This document shows positions 1-8,500 of a DNA stretch of 14,854 nt, piece after piece; within the stretch, counting starts at the first letter, position 1, and the number at the start of each line of letters is the position of its first letter. The stretch comes from Paraglomus occultum. Lineage: Eukaryota; Glomeromycota; Glomeromycetes; Paraglomerales; Paraglomeraceae. The stretch lies in contig CAJVPJ010000898.1 in NCBI GenBank assembly GCA_910592205.1, positions 1-14,854 of the forward strand, in the 5' to 3' direction. Below the pieces are notes generated by a model. That model was not told where the DNA came from and searched no databases. It saw only the letters and a list, made by a program, of their open reading frames with translations. The position numbers and the translations under genes were made by a program.

Positions 1-2
1 TG

Positions 3-414
3 GCGATACGTGTTTGTGAGGGACTGCGACCGTCGATGCCTGATTCTGCGCCAGAGGAATACAAGAAACTTGCTGAGAAATGTTGTGATGCTGATCCTGA
101 TAAGCGTCCTGATGCACGGAAACTTTTCTGGGAAATGTGCGATATTATCGAAGATGCGAGCAAGGATAAATCTAGTGACAACATGTGGAATTCTATCTAT
201 TATAATAATGTAAAGCCATTATCACGTCTCGAGAAGGAGAGTAAATATTCTAGTGTGCTCTTACCTACTGGAGATTTGCCTAAACCAAGAAATAGTTATG
301 ATTCAGATTCAGCTGCAGGTATGAAGACAATAATTGGTTATTAATGAGTCAGTCTACAATATTAATATCATCCCCACTGCTTATAATTTAGTGACTCAAC
401 CGCTCTTTGAATAA
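3..414 (+). CDS. Protein kinase, 3' end (C-lobe; cut by the window edge)
   Basis: The reading frame is open from base 3, so only the end of the gene is here. The first residues read AIRVCEGLRPSMPDSAPEEY, followed by a CCDADPDKRP block. This is kinase subdomains IX-XI, with the invariant late arginine in the DKRP motif; ATP-binding and catalytic loops lie upstream, outside the window. The wording is typical of the greatly expanded Ser/Thr or Tyr-like kinase family of Glomeromycotina, usually cytosolic signalling proteins of unknown substrate. A tail of about 70 residues follows (NVKPLSRLEKESKYSS). Two ends are possible. Read straight, the frame stops with TAA at 342-344. I prefer a last intron at 319-391 (donor gcag|gtatga, acceptor tttag|tga, 73 bp, the size of the introns in the other gene), giving the end AAVTQPLFE and a stop at 412-414. 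The kinase call is strong; the exact 3' end is uncertain. Confidence 0.85.
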
Positions 415-450
415 ATTTGTAATTTACGGGTTTATTTTTTTTTCAATAAA
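410..450 (+). terminator. Candidate polyadenylation signals of the kinase gene
   Basis: There are two AATAAA hexamers, at 410-415 (overlapping the stop codon of the spliced model) and 445-450, the second in a T/A-rich stretch. Either could serve the kinase transcript. They are common by chance in DNA this AT-rich, so the support is position only. Confidence 0.35.
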
Positions 451-909
451 TAAATTAGTTATCATTATGGGTTGAGTCAAAAATAAAACTGCATGTTTAC
501 TGTTAGGTTATTCAACAGGGCCAGCGGAATATTGGATTATTTTGCTTAGAACATTGTAAGTGAGCAATGGGAGGAGTTATTTTTGAACCAAATAAAGTTA
601 CAACTGTTTATTATTATCCGCTTTTTATAACATTGTCTTTGCAAAAAAGGAAAATGGACTTACAAAGTTATTAATTTAGATGTCAGTTTGTATAATACAA
701 TTAAAATCCATGATGAAAGTTATTGTCACGCGAATTGTCTAATCTAAATCATTATCATAGGGTAGTTTATAACTGTAACGTGTTTACAAATATTTCCATC
801 AGAGAAATAAATCCCGTTCTTAAGAATGAGTAATGGGTTGAAACCAATTAAAAAACGTTCACAGCAGGCCATCCACCGTGCGCCTTGACTGGCGACTTTT
901 CGCAAGCTA
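415..909. other. AT-rich spacer, no gene seen
   Basis: No frame carries a recognisable protein and no tRNA or rRNA is visible. A 61-codon minus-strand frame at 744-929 has no recognisable domain and runs into the left repeat arm, so I do not call it a gene. Confidence 0.6.
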
Positions 910-1187
910 TGGCCACGATGTGCTTTCAATTCAATGGTTAAGTATTTTATTCACCACACAACTGGTGGCGGCCATGTACACCAGCTGGTTTGGTAACTGA
1001 ACTGAACGTTCACCAATACTTCCTCAGTATCTACATTATCACCACATCGTGACTTAAATATATCCTATTCAACCTTCAGCAAAACTCCAAGAACATGCCT
1101 AGTACTTGTAGTGGGTTAGACCGCAGCCATCTCGACAATTAGCATAATCCAATGAAGACAACCCGTTGTGCAGCGTAACTTCAGATA
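910..1187. repeat. Direct repeat, left copy (long form, 278 bp)
   Basis: Two blocks occur here that recur in the same order and orientation at 2191-2250. Block A is 910-933 (24 bp, 2 mismatches to 2191-2214). Block B is 1171-1187 (17 bp, 1 mismatch to 2234-2250). In this copy they lie 237 bp apart; in the right copy only 19 bp. Block B ends exactly where the mariner target TA begins. The extra internal segment, 957-1170, is bounded by a short inverted match (CACAACTGG at the left, CCCGTTGTG at the right) and could be a small nested insertion. Equally, the right copy could be the deleted one. The family is not recognised. Confidence 0.6.
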
Positions 1188-1189
1188 TA

Positions 1190-1223
1190 CTGGGGCGGGC
1201 GGTTGAAAAGTTTTGATTGTCTA
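1190..1223 (+). repeat. Mariner left terminal inverted repeat
   Basis: It starts just after the target TA with CTGGGGCGGGCGGTTGAAAA and pairs with 2111-2141 on the other strand. The GCGG unit is present twice here and once at the other end, so the ends are not identical. Confidence 0.85.
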
Positions 1224-1289
1224 ATTTTATTCAAAAAGGAAATTTTGCAAAAAAGTTAAGCCATAAGTGTGAGTTTGGAGCTTTTTCTG

Positions 1290-1329
<40 letters not shown>
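1290..1329 (+). repeat. Homopolymer run, 40 adenines
   Basis: An uninterrupted run of 40 A lies inside the mariner, upstream of the transposase remnant. Its length is likely to vary between cells and assemblies and is a known source of sequencing error. Confidence 0.95.
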
Positions 1330-1330
<1 letters not shown>

Positions 1331-1423
1331 ACTATTGCAATTACTTTGCTAGTTTGTGAGAAAAGTAATTTCAAAAACCTGATATCAAAACCAATGATTT
1401 CAATTGCCTGCAGCAATTATAGA

Positions 1424-2092
1424 TCCTTCATTCTTACCTGGAAGAACAAGATGGAGGCCAAGGAAATTCACCAACTTTTGTCACATGCATGGGGTAGTGA
1501 TGCACCTTCAATTGTAACAATAGACAGTGGATTGATAAATTTAAAAGTGGGGGGAAAAAACCACATTTAGGATGGCCTAATAAAGCTGTCAGTCAAAAAA
1601 TATGGATCTAATTGCAGAAGCTATCAATAAAAAACCTCATATATAACAGATAATATAGCAACAAGAGAATTAGAAAAAAATGTAGGCATTATAATTAGCC
1701 ATGGGAGGGCAATAAACATTATTCATAAGCATTTAGGTTTCGAAAGTAATAGCTAAATGGATACCAGTGAAAAATGGCGTGGTTTACAATCATAATAATA
1801 ATGCACCACCACATACGCATCAATTAGTCAAAAGGTGTTACAATAAAACTGCTCCCTCACCCTCCTTATAGTCTAGATTTGTCCCCCTGCAACTTTTTCC
1901 TTATTTCCAAGACTAAAAAAAAAACTTGCTGGAAGGAGTTATAATGATGTAAATAGTCTTCTTGCACGTGGCGTTCAAGCAGTGGTTGACAGCATCCCAA
2001 AAGACGATTATTACAAATCTATTGAGGTTTGGAAGAGGCGGCTGAAAATTTGCATAGACGTTCAAGAAGACTATTTCGAAGGACTTGTGTAA
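1424..2092 (+). pseudogene. Mariner transposase pseudogene
   Basis: Translation in several frames gives mariner blocks in the right order. First is an N-terminal helix-turn-helix part (EAKEIHQLLSHAWGSDAPS, about 1455-1515) that runs into a stop at 1568-1570. Next is a second DNA-binding part ending in AKWIPV (about 1750-1770). Then come a NNNAPPHT block (about 1795-1820), a PPYSLDLSPCNFFLI block (about 1860-1905), and a C-terminal KDDYYKSIEVWKRRLK / VQEDYFEGL end with stop at 2090-2092. The catalytic core between WIPV and NNAPPH, which holds the first acidic residue, is missing. At the two remaining catalytic positions mariners have aspartate (HDNAP, PCDFF), but here both read asparagine. With several frameshifts and stops as well, the gene is dead. 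The intact family protein is about 345 residues. Confidence 0.85.
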
Positions 2093-2110
2093 ATTATTAT
2101 GTACAAATAA

Positions 2111-2141
2111 TAGACGGTCAAAACTTTTCAACCGCCCCACG
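2111..2141 (-). repeat. Mariner right terminal inverted repeat
   Basis: Its reverse complement reads CGTGGGGCGGTTGAAAAGTT and matches the left end. The TA at 2142-2143 follows. Confidence 0.85.
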
Positions 2142-2190
2142 TATATACATCAAGTGTGTCTTATATGATACACAAATACTACGACTACTG

Positions 2191-2250
2191 TGGCCACGAT
2201 GCGCTTTCGATTCAGATATTTCTCACCCAGTGGCAGCGTAACTTCGGATA
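2191..2250. repeat. Direct repeat, right copy (short form, 60 bp)
   Basis: It carries blocks A (2191-2214) and B (2234-2250) of the left copy with only 19 bp between them. The spacer ends TCACCCAGTGG, which can be aligned with either border of the 237-bp spacer of the left copy, so insertion and deletion are both possible histories. Confidence 0.6.
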
Positions 2251-2260
2251 CAATAACCAC

Positions 2261-5200
2261 TTAACAAGTACTCAGTGAAAATTTCTCATCTTGTTTAAAG
2301 GGCACTCAAGAAATTCCAACGCTACCTCAGAGGACGGTAAAATCCAGAGTATCCGCAAGAATTATTTTAAAGAGGGGTGAAAAATTTGATTGGCGATCGA
2401 GGAGGGAAATGTTAAAGAGGTTGGTTGTGAGTTATCCAAACCGTCGCATGTGTCGTAATACGGAATGACGGTGAAAGCTGATAACGCTGTAGTTGCGCGT
2501 TGGAGGAGAGGGGAGGTTTATTGGTAGCGATACAATATATGTACAATGAGTTTGAGTATATGGTCGATAAAATCCGCGTCGTCGTCGTTGTTGCGTCAAG
2601 GTTTGGTCGGTCGTATGTACATAATATGGAATTGTTCGATGGGTTGTTCGTTTATATTTTAGATAACATTGTATTTTGGGGAAGGAGAACGGGTTATTAT
2701 TATGCGTGTTATATATTGACAGTTGCAACCTTATGAATTTCGCCTAGTGTAGTGTAATATCATACATAATATCGCGATTGTTTCTCATATGTAATAATAA
2801 ATTATTTGGTTAATACCTTAATAAGTATGCATATTTTACAATACGAATTATTGTGTAATCGGTTGTTTCAAGTAAAAACCAATTTAAGACCATTAAACAC
2901 CAGATATTGACACAAATGAAGCTTTATTGTTATCAATACATTACAAATTTGTATATCCGTAAGACAATTTATACAAATCGCAAAAACGTTGAATTGCTTA
3001 TGTCGTTTTGGTTTTTTTGTTTCAAAATTTCATAATGACAACTGGACAGCTTCTTTCCCAGAGCGAATGAAACTCTTTAATTTCAGAAACACATGTGATG
3101 ATCGTGTTACGAAAAGTCTATCGACATAGCATATGAATAGTTTGTAGCAAACGTTCAAAAATAATATCTATATTTACACTATAAGAACAATTATTCCACT
3201 ACACCACACAAACTAAAGACCGAAGAATTATTTCCGGTGTGTGTGATTAAATAATATTTGTAATATATTATTTACCTGCATCACTTTCACTTAACTATTA
3301 TAAATACACGCAATACGTGAAGCCGAAGAAACGATGTCTTTTATTATTCTCATTCTAGTTTTAGTAATAAAAGTATGAACGCGCAAAAATGTTTTTGCTT
3401 GGAAACTAAATGCTATTTCAAGAATTGCAGACAAAAACACGGAAATTTTTCCTCAATTTGCGCAGACCTCCAAAAACGAAAGAAAATAAAGCTATTTGTA
3501 CTATGTTATAACAGTAAATTCACGTTGTTATTGGTCACTGTTTCTTCTTTGTCTCTTTGATATGGTATGGGCCATTATTATTCTCATTTTTTGCATGTCT
3601 AACCTCTTGGTGGCACGGTTTGGGTGCTAAATTTATCAAACAGTATGAAGAGTTTGGATACAAAGTTGAGGTTGTGGTGATCTGTTGCAAATGTTACTAC
3701 GCTTGTGGTCAGGAAAGGTACAGTATGTGCCCACAATAACAAATTTGTAGCCCAAATCATCAACTTCTCATATAGTCAGAGTAAAGGAAAAATTACACCC
3801 AAGTAGTATGATAGATTTAATAGTTGGTTTGGTTACTTTCTCACACAAGTTTGGTAAATACGGTTGCACTATGAAGTGAATTAGCTACCATTTATTATGG
3901 TCGACTTATTGCAAACAGATTAGCGGGACGCCCAAAGTGTTAGAGGGGGACTCGTCTTAATAATATAGCAGGAGCAATGGCTTATATTCTTAATATTTCA
4001 AAGAACAGATGAAGCTAAACGTTATGTCAAGTCCTAAATACAGTGTGAATACTCTTATAATATATACGAATCTCGTTTTAAAAATAATTGTTAATCAAGT
4101 ATCATCTGTCATTCAGAACTTTTCAATGCTATTGAATAAAATATACATCATACACTGTATTCATATGCGTAATAATGTGCATTAAAGATTACAAATACTT
4201 GCATGTCGGCAAAATCCCACATCTGATCTGAGAGCGTGCCGTATGCTTGATCAAGTTTCCTACACTCGTCGGTAGTCGTGAATAGTTGCACACACTCATA
4301 ATCTCAATCCAGTTCCTACGTTTGATTGAACGTTTGCTTATTATTATCGAATCTACTACTTGATCATACGTTTTATTCACGCATTAGATAATTCACATAC
4401 TTGCCCAAATCCAGCGTAGTATACATTTAACGAGTACGTAGTTCCAATGTAGACTGAGCACTTCTAATGTGGACGGCGTAAACGTTACACCTTTGAGTCT
4501 TTAAATAAAGAGCCGATCAAAAAGTGCTTAATTAAACGTAAATAACGCACGCGTTATTCAGCAATTACACAGTTTTCGTAATGACACGTCATTCTCAATT
4601 GTTGCCAGAAGATCTCAATATCTCCATAATTCTTTGGTCCAGACACTCGAAAAAATGGACACATTATAACGGTTTCACCATAAAACAAATTGGTCCACTT
4701 GCCTTATGTAAAAGGGCCAATGTAGGTGTTTCATATTGACCCCCTACCGTAGACATAGCAGAACTTGCACTAGGGGGCGTCCCACATTTTGCTAACAACC
4801 GCGTGGTACTCTTCTGACGTCTTCCGTTTTATCTTCTACGAGTGAATTAAACAGTGCTTGAGCAAGAATATATCGTCTTGCTTTTTCCGGCGCTGACAAT
4901 ATCTCATGGGAAATGTGTAATAATGACACAGTACCATGTGGCGCTCATGTGATTTATCAAACCTTATCTTTGATCTTCATCTCTACATAACAATCAATCC
5001 GTATTTATATCCTGGAAATCAAATAATGGTCGAGTGGACAGGAAAGGCAGAGACCAAGATGGTAAAGACGTGAATTACCTTACTTTTTACTTTGAAATAG
5101 TATAAGATTCGATGCTTAACCACAACTTGTTTTTCATGAGCTTGATTAGGTCTGCATGGAGCGTGGGTAATAAATTGTGAGCGGATGGCTCAACAAAACA

Positions 5201-5580
5201 CCAGCCGTTTACTTGATTGGGTAATTATAAGATTAACTATATATATAGTAATAAGAATGAGGGGTTGATGCAATTGTAACAATATGTTCTGTTCGTCTTG
5301 TGTTGGTGTGAAGTTTATCGTTATGTAACGAATGGCATTCTCAATTCCGCCCAATCATTTTACCTGTAATGCTGCGGAATTATATTACGTTACACGCATT
5401 CCCTTTAAAGATGACAATGTTGAGCGATTTCCGATTGCCATAACCGCAGGATAATGATTAGATAAGTATAAGAACTATGTCATCATTCCAAATTATTCAT
5501 AACCAGACTAGCATACACGGTCATTTTCAAGTGGGAGCAAAAACCCTAGGATAACGTTTACGAATTATAACGTCTAAGAA
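2261..5580. other. Gene-poor AT-rich region upstream of the helicase gene
   Basis: I find no supported gene in these 3.3 kb. The open frames are 60-98 codons, of low-complexity or skewed composition, and show no known motif; none has a convincing intron-exon layout. Short features only: a GTCGTCGTCGTTGTT stretch near 2578, a perfect palindrome actatatatatagt near 5237, and a telobox-like AAACCCTA at 5541-5548, 33 bases before the helicase start. The last few hundred bases presumably hold the helicase promoter and 5' leader, but no defined promoter element can be assigned. Confidence 0.55.
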
Positions 5581-8500
5581 ATGGGCAAAAAGAAAACCAA
5601 AGCTCCAAATGCACAGGGTTCAAGGCAAGGGTCCGGCTCTTCCACTCCGCAACAACAGCGTCAACAGCAGCAACAACAGCGACAACGACAACAGCAACAT
5701 CAACAGCTGCAACAGCAACAGCTGCAACAACAACAGCTGCAACAACAGCAACAGCAGCAACAGCAGCAACAATTACTGCTGCTGCGACAACGACAAAGAC
5801 TAACACTCACAAGAGAAGAGCGTCAAGCCAGGAAAAGCGAAGGCTTTAGGAATTATCAGAACCAGCTCATTGAAAATTTTCAGTCATCTGTTCTTGCTAG
5901 TGGCGGTAGTGATTCGCTTGTGTTTTTCCCCCCAGAATTTAATGTCTCTGACAGAGTATGGCCATATCTGCTCAGGAAGGAGGAAGATTGGAATCATGCT
6001 GATATGAGATCATTTATTAATTCATGTCTCGTGGCGTCATCTCCCGGCAACCCATTTGCTGAAGAGGTGGTGAACAAACTGTCAAGCCACATGGGAATAC
6101 CGAGGATAAGATTTATTTGTAACTCGTCGATAAACGTTGACGCGGGAGTCGGCAATAGATCGGTTTCCTTCCAGTCTGTGGTGTTACCTTTCATAGCACT
6201 GCTTGTTCGGAACAGCGTTCGAGAATCAACACTCGAAAAACAAGTGAATATAATCTATTCAACTGTATATACATACATGGACACCATTGTTCATGATCAA
6301 ATATTGCGCTGCGTAGACGAGTTAATACGCAGAAAATCACTAAAAGATACATCTACTACAGAGCAGGATCTCCTCAGCGCGAATGCGTTCATACCTGTCA
6401 GTTATGCTCAGATACTTTTAGTGCTTGTGCGATTTGTCAACGAAATACTCGGCAGAATCAAAGAGGCTAGGGTGAACGTGACACTACAAAAGATTGGAGG
6501 AAGATTGGAACAGGCGACTATTGCGTGGAAAGATTTTTTGTCGGACGGTCTCATGTATGGAGATATCTTATCGCAGAGTGACGGTCTGGGGTCGTATTGT
6601 TTTACTGTGATAGACAAGGAGCTGGGTAAAATGAAAAAAATGTTGGATTCGGGAAGAAAAAGCCTAGAGAGGGGTGACGAAGTTACAAAGAAAATGTTCG
6701 AAAACGTTGGCTTGAATAAAGAAGCTATAACTGCAGCCATGCAGTTGGACTTGTGTCGATCGTACGATCCACCAGGTATAGTCATCGTCTCGTGTACTTT
6801 TTGATATAATGAGATATTCATCTTTTTTTTTTCTTTGGTATTCCTCAGGTGAACTTTCAAAGCATGGGAAGCGTCATGACAATGATGCGGTTAATTTCCA
6901 AGAAATACGAGTAGTTCCCACTGCAGACGAGATTCTCTGCAAACGCAACCCATTTCTTCCTTCGACTCTCCCCACCACTCCTCACTTTCTCGAACCCGGT
7001 CCAGACCGTCTGTTGGACACTCAATTCCGCCTCGTACGCGAAGACATGTTAAACCCATTGCGCATTGGTCTTCACGATTTTTTAGCCGGTCTAGACAAGG
7101 ACAAATCGCAGATAGCGAAACTGTTAGAGAAGGGCGGAAGATTCAAATCAGATAAAGGAAACCGCAGCGGTGGAGACTTGAATGTCTATACGCATGTCAA
7201 GTTTAAGGATATTCAAGTGAATAGAAACAGAGGGTTTCTGATTCGAGTAGGATTTAAACAGCCCAAAGCTATCAAAACTAAAGATCAGAGAAAGTTTTAT
7301 TGGGAAAGATCAAGAAAATTAATGCATGGGAGTTTAATTTGCGTGTTATGGGCTAATGACTATGAAGCGAACCAGGACGTTGCGGGTTCTAAGAGTGCCT
7401 TTTCGCTTTATTTCGGAGGTGAGTGTACATATCGTTGATTTTTATTTTTTTTTGCACAATAATTGGTGAGACTTACATGTTACCCTCGTACGTTAGTGAT
7501 TGCCGAAAGAAATGAAAACATAATGTCAGAGAATGTAGATGAAGCGATAATAAGCGTCCACTTTATCGAAAGTTCGATATATCCAATCGTGTTAGAGGAT
7601 ATGGCACTTGCCCGCAGGCTATCGGAGACTGGACCTAAACACCCTGATCGGTTTATGGTAGAATCTACCGGAGTTTACTTTGAATCGTACGTTCACATAT
7701 TGAAAGCGCTCCAGGATTCCAATCCGGGAGCACTCCCGTTTTCTCGACATCTTGCCCCGGCAAATGAAGAAGACCTATCCGCGGAACTCGAACCGCCATT
7801 GTATGCACGTGCGCCTGGTTTTAAGTTTGATCTGTCGGCATTGCTGGATAAGAAGGCACCTTTGACGTTAGAGCCCGTTAATGAGCTTTCACGACATTTG
7901 GCTGTGCAAACGCTAGTCCAATCAGGCAAGTTGGATGAAAGTCAGGCTGAAGCGCTAGTCTACTCATTGTGCAGAGAAATTGCCCTGATCGAAGGTATAG
8001 TAACAACTTATTAATATGCTGTTTTTCTTGATAGCGAGTCGGACTTGTCTCTAACCAATTTTACAATCCACAATACTGTAACGCAGGGCCACCCGGTACC
8101 GGAAAGGTTGGTTAATGTTCAATTCTATGAGTTTGCGTTTTAGATATCCCTAACGTTCTTATTTAATACCGATAGACGTACGTCGGAGTAGAATTGATGA
8201 AAGTCCTCTTGGATGAATCAAATCAGAAAGCTTCTTCCGTTGGTCCCGTGTTGACGATATGCAAGTATCAAAAACGGCGTTTTGCTCGTAATCCATATAA
8301 TATCTCTTAATAACCGTTCTTGTTATCGTTACAGGCTTTACTAATCATGCACTGGATCAGTTCCTGGAAAATCTCTTGCACGTTGGGGTGAAAGATATCG
8401 TTCGATTGGGAAGTCGATCAAAGTCAGAAGCGATCAAAGAATTTGCTTTGGAAGAACGCTCTCGCAAACAAACAAAGTCCGCTGAGCATAGGTAATTGAT

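Larger units (their letters stand above)
1190..2141 (+). mobile_element. Mariner-family (Tc1/mariner) DNA transposon, internally deleted, non-autonomous
   Basis: Both ends are present. Bases 1190-1223 and the reverse complement of 2111-2141 share GGCGGTTGAAAAGTTTTG and a GTCTA tail, a terminal inverted repeat of about 31 bp; the left copy carries a 4-bp GCGG duplication. The element is flanked by TA on both sides (1188-1189 and 2142-2143), the target duplication mariners make. At 952 bp it is shorter than the roughly 1.3 kb usual for the group, because the middle of the transposase gene is missing. It also carries a 40-nt A run near the left end. It could move only if a related transposase were supplied in trans; whether its ends are still recognised cannot be judged here. 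Confidence 0.9.

Noticed and set aside
744-929. Minus-strand frame of 61 codons overlapping the left repeat arm
   Set aside because: No recognisable domain; the matching part of the right repeat copy does not keep the frame open.
1055-1140. Functional tRNA-Leu or tRNA-Ser gene on the minus strand
   Set aside because: Box-like stretches are present, but the D arm is shortened, box B lacks the TTCGA core, and no acceptor stem pairs; at most it is a relic.
2432-2736. Overlapping frames on both strands (98 and 78 codons)
   Set aside because: Composition is skewed (His/Thr/Arg on one strand, Val/Tyr on the other) with no motif and no splice context.
3290-3305. TATAAATA box and a nearby minus-strand donor-like gcag|gtaaat
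   Set aside because: No coding exon can be attached on either strand, so these are most likely chance matches in AT-rich DNA.
3375-3739. Two adjoining + strand frames (61 and 60 codons), cysteine- and aromatic-rich
   Set aside because: No similarity to a known family, no continuation by plausible splicing, and composition expected of AT-rich noncoding DNA.
5558-5806. Minus-strand frame of 82 codons rich in valine and alanine
   Set aside because: It is the antisense of the CAG/CAA repeat; the Val/Ala composition follows directly from the repeat and there is no domain.
6408-6860. Minus-strand frame of 150 codons
   Set aside because: It lies opposite the conserved exon 1 of the helicase and has no recognisable motif.
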